Assembly: GCA_049642465.1 (NCBI GenBank)
Contig: JBAROV010000067.1
Coordinates: 1-46,385, forward strand
Direction: 5' to 3'
DNA: 46,385 nt
DNA from: CAWDPQ01 sp049642465
GTDB lineage: Bacteria; Acidobacteriota; Vicinamibacteria; Vicinamibacterales; 2-12-FULL-66-21
In this document: in pieces, positions 1 through 8,451 of the stretch
Position numbering within the stretch: the first letter of the stretch is position 1
Layout: each line of letters starts with the position of its first letter
Position numbers and translations under genes: made by a program
The notes under the pieces: model-generated
Databases searched by the model: none
What the model was told of the DNA's origin: nothing
Seen by the model: only the letters and a program-made list of their open reading frames with translations

Positions 1-1828
1 CCGCAATACTGAGCCGAATGTAGCGGCCGGGGGTCATCGGCGGATGCTGGCGTGCGGAGGCCTCGTCCACGGCCACCGCGTTCGTTGTGAACCGCAGCTC
101 ACCGCCTTTCGGCATCGCGTCGCGCGCGTTCAGTGCAATGTTCAGCACAACCTGTTCAAGCTGGTCGGGATCCAGGCGCACCGGGTCAAGGTGGGGCTCC
201 AGGGTAAAAACCAGTTCAATGTGTTCACCGATCGTGCGTCGTAACAGGTTCTGCAATCCTGCGACGACTGCGTTAACATCGACGGCCCTCAATTGGAGTG
301 CCTGCGTTCGACTGAATGCCAAGAGTCGGCGTGTCAATGCTGCCGCCCGCTCGGCCGCTTTCCGAACCTCCAGCAAGTCATTCCGCCGCGGATCCGCGGG
401 ATCCGTTTCCGCAAGCGCTAGCTCGGTGTATCCACCCATTGCCGTAATCAGGTTGTTGAAGTCGTGGGCAATCCCGCCGGCCAGCAATCCGAGCGCTTCA
501 AGTTTCTGGACCTGACGCAACCGTGTATCGAGTTGCTTTCGATCCGTGACGTCCTGGACCGTACCGACAAGCCGAAGCGTGTCGCCGTTCGCGTCCCGAA
601 TGGCTTGGCCGCGGCTCAACCCAATGCGCGCCACACCGTCTGCCCGCAGCAGACGGAATTCAAACTCGAAGGGCTGACCATCAGCGATGGCACGCCTGGC
701 AATCTCCTCGACATTCGGCCGATCGTGGGCATGTACCATCGCGACAAAGGTCTGATGCGAGGGCTCGAAGGAGCCAGGATCCGCCCCATAGATGCGGTAC
801 ATTTCTTCAGACCACGCGAGTTGGCCGGTTCTCGCGTCCCATTGCCAGCTGCCAATGTGTGCGACCTCTTGCGCCTCAGCCAGCCGCGCCTCGCTGGTCT
901 GCAGTTCGGCGGTCCGTGCGGCGACGCGCTGCTCGAGGTCATCGTTGAGCAGTCGCAGCATCTCGTGGGCAGCGGTCATCTCAGCGAGCGCTCCAGCAAT
1001 GCCGAGACCAGCGATCTGGGCGACGACGATGAACATCTGCGTGAGCAGCAATGCGGCATTCGCCGGCTGTCCGGCGAACGGACCGGCTCCCCGCACGGCG
1101 GCCCAGACAGCGACGGCAGACAGGATGGCCGTTGCCGTCGAGGCCTCGCGCGGTCCGAATCGCGCACCGGCCCAGACGCAAAGGGGAATGGTCAAGAACT
1201 CGACTGGATAGGAGCTCTTCACGAACACGGTCGTGCCGACGGTCAGAAGTGTGACGGTCAAGAACAGGACTTCCGTCCACTGACCCGACGTCCAACCAGG
1301 TTTCGGGTTTGTCGTCCACAGAACGAACAACGGTGCCACAACGACGTTGCCGCCGGCGTTGCCCAACCACCAGGTGAGCCAGACGGATCCGTACTGTGGC
1401 CAGGCAACTGCTCCGGCGAGTGTCAAACTGGTCGTGCCCAGCGTTGCGCTGATTGCTGTGCTGACGAATCCAGCGAAGACGACAAAGGCGAAGAAATCCC
1501 GGCTGCGGGCGAATGCGGCGCGGCCATTGGCGAATCGCGTGACCAGGTACGCGCCGACCAAAGCCTCCGTGGTATTTCCAATGGCGATACCGAGCGACGG
1601 CAGAATGTCGGTCGGCGTCGTGTAGTTCACGATGAACGCGCCGACGAAGATGGCCGGCCACACGCCGCGTCCGAAGATCAGCGCCGCACCCAACGCGATC
1701 CCGGTCGGCGGCCACACAGGGCTCGCGCTGGGATTGATGGTCGCCAGTGCTAACCCAAGCTTGCCAGCCAGCACGTAGACGGCGGTCAGCAGGACCAAGC
1801 ACGCGGCGCTGCGCAGACGACGGGGCAT
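1..1828 (-). CDS. MASE1-PAS sensor histidine kinase (3' end outside window)
   Basis: Membrane sensor kinase, truncated by the left edge; about 609 residues are visible from ATG 1828. Read on the minus strand, the N-terminal third is a multi-helix MASE1-type sensor (TINPSASPVWPPTGIALG, typical of that family). A short coiled stretch follows, then a PAS domain near residues 318-430 (HIGSWQWD). The phosphoacceptor H-box is GGIAHDFNNL with His about 455. The start of the HATPase domain is visible (LNARDAMPKGGELRF, then PGRYIRLSI) and the frame is open at base 1. The expected DTGxGM G-box lies outside, and a receiver domain could follow. It is divergent from the GNAT gene with 54 bp between them. 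The stimulus is unknown. Other long frames over this stretch have arginine-rich low-complexity translations and are shadows. Confidence 0.9.
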   Translation of the reverse strand, partial: MPRRLRSAACLVLLTAVYVLAGKLGLALATINPSASPVWPPTGIALGAALIFGRGVWPAIFVGAFIVNYTTPTDILPSLGIAIGNTTEALVGAYLVTRFANGRAAFARSRDFFAFVVFAGFVSTAISATLGTTSLTLAGAVAWPQYGSVWLTWWLGNAGGNVVVAPLFVLWTTNPKPGWTSGQWTEVLFLTVTLLTVGTTVFVKSSYPVEFLTIPLCVWAGARFGPREASTATAILSAVAVWAAVRGAGPFAGQPANAALLLTQMFIVVAQIAGLGIAGALAEMTAAHEMLRLLNDDLEQRVAARTAELQTSEARLAEAQEVAHIGSWQWDARTGQLAWSEEMYRIYGADPGSFEPSHQTFVAMVHAHDRPNVEEIARRAIADGQPFEFEFRLLRADGVARIGLSRGQAIRDANGDTLRLVGTVQDVTDRKQLDTRLRQVQKLEALGLLAGGIAHDFNNLITAMGGYTELALAETDPADPRRNDLLEVRKAAERAAALTRRLLAFSRTQALQLRAVDVNAVVAGLQNLLRRTIGEHIELVFTLEPHLDPVRLDPDQLEQVVLNIALNARDAMPKGGELRFTTNAVAVDEASARQHPPMTPGRYIRLSIA

Positions 1829-1882
1829 GATCCGGCGTATCGGTCGCAGGGGCGGAATGCTGTATGAAAAGGCTTCGACGCG

Positions 1883-2377
1883 ATGAAATCTCCTGAGCAG
1901 CTGATCGCCGTGCGCCCGATGCGGGCGGATGAAGGACGACTCTACCTGGAGATCGTCAACAGCGCGATTCGCGGTCTCGCCGTCACACACTATCCGCCCG
2001 AGACCATCGCCGGCTGGCTCGTGCCCATCGACGCCAACACGCTGACGGACTTCGCGCACAACGAGGACAGCGAACTCCGGCTGATAGGGGAGTTGAACGG
2101 AGAGCCCGTTGCAATCGGCGCGCTGATTGTCGAGCGGTCAGAGCTGCGCGCCTGTTATGTTCGCCCAGAAGCCTCGCGCAAAGGCTGCGGTTCGGCAGTG
2201 GTGCGGGAAATCGAGCGTCTCGCACGGGAGCACGGGTTGAGGCGGCTGGAGCTTGCGGGCTCACTCAACGCGGAGCCCTTTTACGTGTCGCTCGGATATC
2301 GGGTCCGTGAGCGCAGCGAGGTCATGCTGCGAAACGGCCACCGAATGGCGGCTGTGTGGATGGAGAAGGCGTTGTAG
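1883..2377 (+). CDS. GNAT family N-acetyltransferase
   Basis: A 164-residue protein with the GNAT fold. The acetyl-CoA pyrophosphate-binding motif A is RKGCGS (residues 99-104) after a beta-4 strand ending CYVRPEA. The C-terminal signature LNAEPFYVSLGYRVRER is the usual GNAT 'FYxxxGF/Y' element. The family transfers acetyl from acetyl-CoA to an amine; the acceptor cannot be predicted. It is cytosolic, with no signal peptide. ATG 1883 is preceded by a weak AAGG. It is divergent from the histidine kinase and is followed by 93 bp with nothing recognisable before the stop of the next, convergent gene. Confidence 0.85.
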   Translation: MKSPEQLIAVRPMRADEGRLYLEIVNSAIRGLAVTHYPPETIAGWLVPIDANTLTDFAHNEDSELRLIGELNGEPVAIGALIVERSELRACYVRPEASRKGCGSAVVREIERLAREHGLRRLELAGSLNAEPFYVSLGYRVRERSEVMLRNGHRMAAVWMEKAL

Positions 2378-2470
2378 GCGCCGCTTCGCCAAGGCCATGA
2401 TCGTATCGACCGCGTTCCGCCCCGCGCTCCTGGCGTTTGAGTTCGGCCACCGCCCGCGTGACGCAGGGCG

Positions 2471-2887
2471 CTAGCCGGCGATCTTCTCGATGGGTTTCCC
2501 GCTCTTCTCTTCGAGTGCCGCGATGAGTCGTGGCGCTATATCCTTCGGCAGTTCCAGTTCCACGTATTCACCGGCTGCGCCGCTTTTGTATTGGATCGTC
2601 AGTAAGTGTTGCCGCCGTGGCGGCATCCCCTGCAAGCGGATCGCGAAAGCCGTCCGGCGTCGGTCATATGTCATGCTGACGATCGCGGTGTAGGGGATGA
2701 CCTCTTCCTCTCGCTGATTGTTGCGCACGCGGATCGATTCGTTGTCCAGCGTGATCGTCACCTTCGCAATGATGACGCGATCAGCTTTGGGAACATGCTG
2801 TTTGATGCCCTTCTCGAAAACGACTGAGTCCTGTGTCAGCACAGGAGTCGCCAGCACAACGAGCAGCAACACAGCGGCGCTTGTCAT
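2471..2887 (-). CDS. Small secreted protein of unknown function
   Basis: About 138 residues from ATG 2887. I prefer this start to an upstream one at 2965 because it begins directly with a signal peptide (MTSAAVLLLVVLATPVLTQ). The upstream extension is arginine/proline-rich and crosses a G8 tract. The mature part is beta-rich with alternating charged residues (IIAKVTITLDNESIRVRNN, then EEEVIPYTAIVSMTYDRRR). It ends in an alpha-helical tail that may pack on the domain. The pattern resembles PH-like small exported domains, but I cannot name a family. It is convergent with the GNAT gene. Confidence 0.65.
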   Translation of the reverse strand: MTSAAVLLLVVLATPVLTQDSVVFEKGIKQHVPKADRVIIAKVTITLDNESIRVRNNQREEEVIPYTAIVSMTYDRRRTAFAIRLQGMPPRRQHLLTIQYKSGAAGEYVELELPKDIAPRLIAALEEKSGKPIEKIAG

Positions 2888-3039
2888 TGCCCGTATCGTA
2901 GACCCTGCGTCAAACGGGGGGGGTCTGGCACGCGTTCGGCTGCAATCGCCCGATCCGATGGGCACCCTGTCGGGCGCACGCGACAGAGAACGAATGAGAG
3001 ATGCTGGCTGAGGGTCACTCTAAGTGCTTGAGTCTAAAG

Positions 3040-3125
3040 TGCCGGAGGAGGGGGTCGAACCCTCACGGGGAGTGAACCCCACGGGATTTTGAGTCCCGCG
3101 CGTCTGCCAGTTTCACCACTCCGGC
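3040..3125 (-). tRNA. tRNA-Leu (anticodon CAA)
   Basis: Read on the minus strand, the 7-bp acceptor arm GCCGGAG pairs with CTCCGGC and is followed by discriminator A. The anticodon stem-loop is GCGGGA-CTCAAAA-TCCCGT, with anticodon CAA. A long class II variable arm (GGGGTTCACTCCCC) and the T-loop GGTTCGACCCC complete it. The long variable arm and the CAA anticodon identify a leucine tRNA reading UUG. The CCA end is not encoded. Confidence 0.96.
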
Positions 3126-3568
3126 CCGGAGGGAATCCATCTATTTTACGCGGAGTGGCGACCTCAGCACACGCGACTCGTGCCGCAGCGCCAACTGCGA
3201 CTGAAGCAGGCGACCGGCCGCCGCGGCGATCGCCAGACCCATCAGCGTCCGACGCCGGCGGCGCCATCCCGTAGCCTCTACAACTTCCAAACCAGAGGGC
3301 CGGTTCGACCGCGAACGCAGGGATTAGCGATTCCAGGTTTTGCTGATCCCTATGCGCGCTTCGGATGCGACGAGCGGAATGAGCGACCCAGCCAGCAGCA
3401 GGGTCCGAAGCACCATCGGCAGCCTCCATCATTCTAGAACTGGTTCCAAAACCTCTCGCGGGAGGACGCGAACGAGCGCAGCGAGTGAGCCACGCGAGCG
3501 GCGCGGGGCACGGGGCCCCCGCGAGCGAGCGTGTAGGGGAGTCCGAGGGGCGAAGCCCCTCGGAGTAA
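3126..3568. other. 443-bp gap, structured in its distal part
   Basis: No convincing gene. On the minus strand an ATG at 3416 opens a 30-codon frame with a signal-peptide-like start (MVLRTLLLAGSLIPLV), closed by TAA at 3324. It is too short to call. The part at about 3455-3564 is very GC-rich and full of dyads: runs of GCGAACGAGCGCAGCGAG type, a GGGGCACGGGGCCCCC block and a perfect hairpin at 3542-3564. It looks like intergenic repeat sequence rather than coding DNA. Confidence 0.5.
3542..3564 (-). terminator. Perfect 10-bp hairpin 3' of the PD40-CehA gene
   Basis: TCCGAGGGGC and GCCCCTCGGA form a perfect 10-bp stem around a 3-base GAA loop. It begins 4 bases after the stop codon of the minus-strand hydrolase gene. 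No T-tract follows on that strand, so it may be a rho-assisted terminator, an mRNA 3'-end stabiliser or part of a repeat element rather than a classical intrinsic terminator. Confidence 0.5.
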
Positions 3569-6136
3569 CTACTGACTCGACGCCCCGTTGGCTTCCTTGA
3601 GGAACCTCCGATACACGGCTCGCGCCTCGTCGAATTGCGCGTACACGTGATCCTTCTCCTTCTGCGATCGCCAGCCCGGCCACTTTTCTGCCAGCTGCTG
3701 CAGCTTGTCAATCCATCGAAGGCAGTAGTCGGCCGCGGCGGCGCTGCGAACCGGCCGATCGCCAACAGTCACCCACACGGGGTTGGTGAATGCCTGCGCG
3801 AAAGTCGTGTCGAGTGGGTACCGTTCTCTCGGGTTCCCTTCGGCGCGCAGGTGGTACCAGCCGCTCCGCGTGACCCTCAGGGTCTTCGAGAGCTGCGCGC
3901 TCTTGCGATCCGCGGACAACGGAATCTTCTCGACGACCTCGCCATTGAAGATGAGCGTGACGTTCTCGAGCGGCGTGATCGACTGCACGCGCGCCAGGAC
4001 CGCGGCGTCACCGCCCGAGGCGGGAAGCTTCGCGTCCTCGCCCGGCATGCGGCCGTTCACCGTGAGCTCGAGGAGCGGTCCCGTCGTGACGAACGCGCGT
4101 CCCATTCGCACTCCCTCGAACCAGGCGTCCGCGTCGAGCCCGCGATCGCCGGTGTACACGTAGGTCCGCGCGGAGCCGACCAGCTTCGAGCGGTGCATAC
4201 TGCTGATCGAGTCCTCACCGCCAACCGCCGTGACGCGCAGCCCGTTGTTGAGGACGGCGTACCACGGATGGAAACCGGCCGTGCCGGAGTTCGACCATTC
4301 CACGGCATCCGTGGTCCGCAGCGCCGCGTCCACGATGAAGCCCTTGGCGCCGCCAAGATCCGCGTTGAGCGGGTCGTTGCCGCCGGATCGATCGGCACTC
4401 TGGCTGCCGAAGGCGTGGACGTATCCCACCGTCGCCCCCTGCGCCTTTGCCTTCCGGAACATATCGGTGTTGCTCGGGTAGAGGCTCTCGATTGCCGTTC
4501 CCTCGTAGCCGGTCGTGAACGGGCTGATCAGATGATCGCGGAGCTGGAACATGAAGACGTGCCCGTAGAACGGTGGCCGGTATTCCTGCCCGACGACGAG
4601 CACGCGTTCGCGGGTCGAGAGCGGATGCGCCTTGCCGCCGGGAACGAAGTACTGGTGATCGAGGATGCGGTTGTCCTTGTTCGCAATCTGGTCGTTCACC
4701 ATGTCCTGGTCTTCAGCGGCCGACATCATCAGGAGGTTCTCGAGGGTGTTGTGGAGGTTGCCGGCATAGTTCATGTGAACATGCGTGGAGCCGTTGCACC
4801 AACCGCGCGCCGAGAGGTCGGTCATCGCCACGAGCTTCAGATCGACGCGCGCGATGTGAGCTTCCGCCACCTGCGCCGTCGCCTTGACCGGGATGTACTC
4901 GAACCCTTTGACCGCTTCGATCGTCGCGACGCCGGGCGGCACGTCAACACGGAATTCGCCCATCTGGTGGAAGACGCGATCACCCGCGCCGCTCACGCGC
5001 GAGTAGGCATCCGCCGGCGTATAGTGCTTGCCGTCCGAGGCGGTGAGATGAATGCGCGCAGCGGTCGGCTGCCCGGTGGCCGCGTCGATCGTTCGAACCG
5101 ACAGAACGCCCATCGGCCGCTTCCAGCGCCGCTCCTTCACCGCAATCTTCCGGAGCGCGCCACCATATGTCTCGAGCAACTGCAGCTGGGGCAGCCCCCC
5201 TTCGTTGGATATGAACGCGATCCACTCCCCATCCGGGGACCACCGGGGGTGGAAGGCGTCGTGCTGGAAGAACGTCAGCTTGTATGGTTCGCCGCCGGCG
5301 GTTGGTTGCACGTAGAGGTTGTTGAACTGGTCCGCCGCGCCGCGCGTGGAGGAGTACACAAAGCGTTTGCCGTCGAGCGACACATGCGGCCGCGTGCGAT
5401 ACAGCGTCTGCTCCGCAAGCACCCTCGTCGATCTCTCGATTCCGTTTGCAAGGGCGGAAAGGCGAAGCACATTGCCAGAGCCGAGCGGCACGTTGCGGTT
5501 CGAGACCAGGAGTAGTTCCTTGCCGTCGGGAAACCAGGCGGGCGTGATGTGCATATCCATGCGCCCGAAGTAGAGCCGGTCGCGCCCGAAGTCGTTGTCG
5601 CGTGTGACCGCAACCTCGTCGCCAACGAACTGACCGTCCTTAATCGATCGGATGAACACGTTGAAGTTCCCGCTCGGCCGGGTCGCCACGTAGGCGAGCC
5701 GCATCCCGTCAGGCGAAAACACGGGATCCATGTAAATCTGATCGTCAGACGTCAGTGCATGACTCTCTCCGGTCCCGACGTTGAGCATCTCCAGTTGGAT
5801 CGTTCCGGCGCCATCGTCCGCGACGTAGACAATCCACCGGCCGTCGGGAGACCAGTCAGGCATGGAGTGGTACTTGCGCGTGTAGGTCAGCTCGCGCGCG
5901 CTTCCGGATGCGGGATCGATCGTCCAGATGGATCCGCTCATGGCGATAGCCAGCGACTTGCCGTCGGGGGACCACGCTGGAGCCCACGGCGTCGAGCTGG
6001 GCGCCGGCGGGAGGTAGTAGTTGTGCATGTAGTTGCCACCCTGCCGGGCAGCGGGATACGTGCGGCCGCCCTGGCTGGCGAGATGTGCGGCGCCGAGCAC
6101 CAGGCCCACGAGCGCGACGCTGAAGCGATGGAGCAT
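3569..6136 (-). CDS. Secreted PD40 beta-propeller / CehA-McbA-type metallohydrolase
   Basis: An 855-residue exported protein. A signal peptide (MLHRFSVALVGLVLGAAHLA) is followed by about six TolB-like PD40 blades over residues 50-330, with recurrent WSPDGKSLAIA, WSPDGRWIVYV, FSPDGMRLAYV and WSPDGEWIAFI. A linker leads to a CehA/McbA-type metal-dependent hydrolase domain from about residue 445. That domain has the metal-binding GSTHVHMNYAGN, then GYVHAFG and VTAVGGEDS. Members of this PHP-like family include carbaryl hydrolase, but most have unknown substrates. A C-terminal helical tail of about 60 residues follows. The propeller probably binds polymer or partner protein and positions the hydrolase; that is inference. 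Two minus-strand stop-free neighbours are absent, so it is probably monocistronic, ending at the hairpin at 3542. Confidence 0.88.
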   Translation of the reverse strand: MLHRFSVALVGLVLGAAHLASQGGRTYPAARQGGNYMHNYYLPPAPSSTPWAPAWSPDGKSLAIAMSGSIWTIDPASGSARELTYTRKYHSMPDWSPDGRWIVYVADDGAGTIQLEMLNVGTGESHALTSDDQIYMDPVFSPDGMRLAYVATRPSGNFNVFIRSIKDGQFVGDEVAVTRDNDFGRDRLYFGRMDMHITPAWFPDGKELLLVSNRNVPLGSGNVLRLSALANGIERSTRVLAEQTLYRTRPHVSLDGKRFVYSSTRGAADQFNNLYVQPTAGGEPYKLTFFQHDAFHPRWSPDGEWIAFISNEGGLPQLQLLETYGGALRKIAVKERRWKRPMGVLSVRTIDAATGQPTAARIHLTASDGKHYTPADAYSRVSGAGDRVFHQMGEFRVDVPPGVATIEAVKGFEYIPVKATAQVAEAHIARVDLKLVAMTDLSARGWCNGSTHVHMNYAGNLHNTLENLLMMSAAEDQDMVNDQIANKDNRILDHQYFVPGGKAHPLSTRERVLVVGQEYRPPFYGHVFMFQLRDHLISPFTTGYEGTAIESLYPSNTDMFRKAKAQGATVGYVHAFGSQSADRSGGNDPLNADLGGAKGFIVDAALRTTDAVEWSNSGTAGFHPWYAVLNNGLRVTAVGGEDSISSMHRSKLVGSARTYVYTGDRGLDADAWFEGVRMGRAFVTTGPLLELTVNGRMPGEDAKLPASGGDAAVLARVQSITPLENVTLIFNGEVVEKIPLSADRKSAQLSKTLRVTRSGWYHLRAEGNPRERYPLDTTFAQAFTNPVWVTVGDRPVRSAAAADYCLRWIDKLQQLAEKWPGWRSQKEKDHVYAQFDEARAVYRRFLKEANGASSQ

Positions 6137-6521
6137 GTTTCCTCCTTGTATCGACTCCCAATCCCACTGCCCAAGCCGGAAGGCCGTCGGTCATGATAAG
6201 CGGCAACCGTCACTCTCTGAGCTCGCGGATCACTCCTCCGATGGACCTGGCCTGAGGCGCGATGCGCTCGAACGCGAAGCCGGCCATAGCGGTGAAAACA
6301 ACCAGCACCCCTGCCGAAACCCACGTACGACGCAGAGTTGTGGTCGCCCAGTGTGCGACGTCGGCTCGCCGCATGCGCCGGTAGAGCGTTGTGACAGTTC
6401 GACGCGAGCCAGTCATCGATTCAAGGGCAGCAACCTACCATTTTGCTGACCTGCGGTGCCATGACGAGAGTGCCGGCGCACACAAGGTCGCACACCGACC
6501 TATGTTAGAAGTGGGACGTCT
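6137..6521. other. 385-bp gap upstream of divergent genes
   Basis: This region separates the minus-strand PD40-CehA gene from the plus-strand diheme cytochrome gene and must hold both promoters. A TATGTT at 6501-6506 is a possible -10 box for the cytochrome gene. Apart from one possible small membrane protein on the minus strand (6210-6416), nothing recognisable is present. Confidence 0.4.
6210..6416 (-). CDS. Possible small single-pass membrane protein
   Basis: A 68-residue frame with a basic N-terminus (MTGSRRTVTTLYRRMRRADV) and one predicted transmembrane helix (WVSAGVLVVFTAMAGFAF), followed by a short charged tail. The topology rule (positive inside, then helix) is obeyed, which a chance frame would not often do. 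There is no clear ribosome-binding site before ATG 6416 and I know no homologue. It would lie in tandem upstream of the PD40-CehA gene. Low confidence. Confidence 0.33.
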   Translation of the reverse strand: MTGSRRTVTTLYRRMRRADVAHWATTTLRRTWVSAGVLVVFTAMAGFAFERIAPQARSIGGVIRELRE

Positions 6522-8450
6522 ATGAGACGAAATCTGATCGCGATCGCATCAGCAGGATCCGCGTGGCTGATTTCGTTCAGCTTCATGACCGGATTGGACG
6601 CGTCGAGCGCACAGTCCGGCGACCAGGACTACGGCTATGAAAAACAGTACCTGACGGACGAACAGCGGAAGGGACGGGACACCTGGTACTTCTGGACCGC
6701 CGGCAACGAGAACTTCTGGCTGAAGATGGCCAGGCTCACACAGGGGAACGTGAACCTGCTCGCGTACGTCGACTCCCGCCTGCACGGGCGGCGGTTCGCC
6801 ACTCTTGGCGCGATCACGCAACCGGGATGCCTCGCAGCCACCGAGCCCGACCAGTACGGCCTCTGGATGGATCGATGCGATCAGCCGGACGTGCCAGGCA
6901 TTCCCGGCGCCCCATCGGGGATCGTTGGCCTGCGACGATTCCCGAATGACAAGTTCGATGCGGCGAAGTGGAACGCCGAGAATTTTTTCAAGGATCCCGC
7001 GAGCGCGGAACCGCCGTATCTCATCGGGATGGCGTGTGGGTTCTGCCACATCGGCTTCAACCCGCTGAATCCGCCCGATAGCCCGGAAGCGCCCCGGTGG
7101 TCGAATCTGGCCGGAGCGATAGGCAATCAGTACTGGCAGGAAGGCAAGCTGTTCACGCTGCGGATGACGCCGGCCGATTTCCGGTGGCATGTCGGAAACC
7201 GGCAGCCCGTCGGGACCTCCGACACCTCGCGGTTTGCGACCGATCATCTTCATAACCCCAACTCGATCAATCCAATCTTCAACCTCGCGTACCGGCCAAC
7301 TGCTTCCGAGCGGATGCGCGACGGATCGATTCGCCAGGTTCACCACATTCTCAAGGACGGCGCGGATTCGATCGGCGTGGCCGGCGCGTCGCTGCGGGTG
7401 TACGTCAACATCGGCATGTGTTCCGATTACTGGTTGACGCTGCACGACCCGGTCAGCGGTCGATTGCTTCAGGAGCCGTTCGACCTCGAGCACGCACGCC
7501 AGACCTGCAGCGACTGGCGGGCGACAGAATCCCGGATGGCCAACGCGGAGGCCTTCCTGAAAACGATCGGACCGATGCGATTGCGGGACGCCCCGGGCGG
7601 AGGAGCATTTCTTACGGCAGACACGACCGTGCTCGGCCGCGGCAAGCTCGCCTTCGCGGACAAATGTGCCCGATGCCACTCGAGCAAGCAACCGCCAGAA
7701 GACATCTCCTGGGATCGCGTGAAGGTCGAAGCGTGGTATCGCGAGGCGGTGCTCGCCGACGACTTTCTCGAGAAGAACTTCCTCTCGGACGACCGGCGGT
7801 ATCCCGTGTATCAGCTAGGAACGAACATCGCTCGCGCCGCGGCGTCCAACGCGATCCGGGGACACGTCTGGGAACAGTTCTCCTCGGAAACCTACAAGGA
7901 GCTGCCGGCGATCGGACGGATCCAGGGGCTCTACAACCCATTCGAGCCGGACGAGCCGATTGCCTTCGATTTGCAGGGCGGAGGACGCGGGTATTACAGA
8001 ACGCCATCGCTCGTTGGGATGTGGGCGACGGCTCCCTATCTCCACAACAACGCGCTGGGGACGGTCGTCAAGGATCCCTCGGTTCGGGGACGGATGGCCG
8101 CATTCGAAGACGCCCTCGAAAAGCTGCTCTGGCCGGAGCGCCGGCTCGGCGTCCAGTCGATTCTCGTCACGTCCGTCGACTCGGAACTGAAGATCCAGGG
8201 GCGGGATCGGCCGGTCCGCGTTCCGGCGGGGACACCCGTGGATCTCATCGCGCGCGCCGACCCGCGCGAGGTTCCAGCCATCATCCGCAACCGCGTCGTC
8301 ATCAACGTACTGTCGGACCGTGCGCTCTTCCGTGGTTTCGTCCGGCACAATCAGGCGCCGGATTACGTCCTCGACCGTGGCCACATGTTCGGCACGGAGC
8401 TGCCGGACGAGGACAAGCGGGCGCTGATCGAGTTTCTGAAAACCTTCTAA
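6522..8450 (+). CDS. Secreted diheme cytochrome c, RoxA/RoxB-like
   Basis: A 642-residue periplasmic or secreted protein with an N-terminal signal sequence (about 30 residues, ending near SSAQS). It has two c-type heme sites, CGFCH at residues 172-176 and CARCH at 382-386. A late conserved-looking His about 621 (DRGHMFGTEL) could be an axial ligand. Total length, the roughly 210-residue heme spacing and the late His resemble the rubber oxygenases RoxA/RoxB, in which two covalent hemes sit in a 70-kDa exported protein. That comparison is from memory of family architecture, so substrate (polyisoprene or other) is not established. A MauG/cytochrome c peroxidase-related enzyme is the alternative. 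ATG 6522 lacks a strong Shine-Dalgarno. It is convergent with the PD40 kinase, with only 1 bp between stops. Confidence 0.82.
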   Translation: MRRNLIAIASAGSAWLISFSFMTGLDASSAQSGDQDYGYEKQYLTDEQRKGRDTWYFWTAGNENFWLKMARLTQGNVNLLAYVDSRLHGRRFATLGAITQPGCLAATEPDQYGLWMDRCDQPDVPGIPGAPSGIVGLRRFPNDKFDAAKWNAENFFKDPASAEPPYLIGMACGFCHIGFNPLNPPDSPEAPRWSNLAGAIGNQYWQEGKLFTLRMTPADFRWHVGNRQPVGTSDTSRFATDHLHNPNSINPIFNLAYRPTASERMRDGSIRQVHHILKDGADSIGVAGASLRVYVNIGMCSDYWLTLHDPVSGRLLQEPFDLEHARQTCSDWRATESRMANAEAFLKTIGPMRLRDAPGGGAFLTADTTVLGRGKLAFADKCARCHSSKQPPEDISWDRVKVEAWYREAVLADDFLEKNFLSDDRRYPVYQLGTNIARAAASNAIRGHVWEQFSSETYKELPAIGRIQGLYNPFEPDEPIAFDLQGGGRGYYRTPSLVGMWATAPYLHNNALGTVVKDPSVRGRMAAFEDALEKLLWPERRLGVQSILVTSVDSELKIQGRDRPVRVPAGTPVDLIARADPREVPAIIRNRVVINVLSDRALFRGFVRHNQAPDYVLDRGHMFGTELPDEDKRALIEFLKTF

Positions 8451-8451
8451 C

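Noticed and set aside
464..1802. Long frames on both strands over the histidine kinase (429 and 273 codons)
   Set aside because: Arginine/glycine-rich translations without any domain; the minus-strand frame through 113-115 and 464-466 gives clear MASE1, PAS, H-box and HATPase motifs instead.
2916..2923. G8 homopolymer upstream of the small secreted protein as a phase-variation tract
   Set aside because: It is short and outside the preferred coding region; no evidence of a promoter spanning it.
3324..3416. 30-codon minus-strand frame with signal-like residues (MVLRTLLLAGSLIPLV)
   Set aside because: Too short, no ribosome-binding site, and interrupted by TAA; could be decay of a longer secreted protein but there is no support.
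3635..5515. 626-codon plus-strand frame
   Set aside because: Antisense shadow of the PD40-CehA gene; the minus strand has a signal peptide, PD40 blades and the metal motif.
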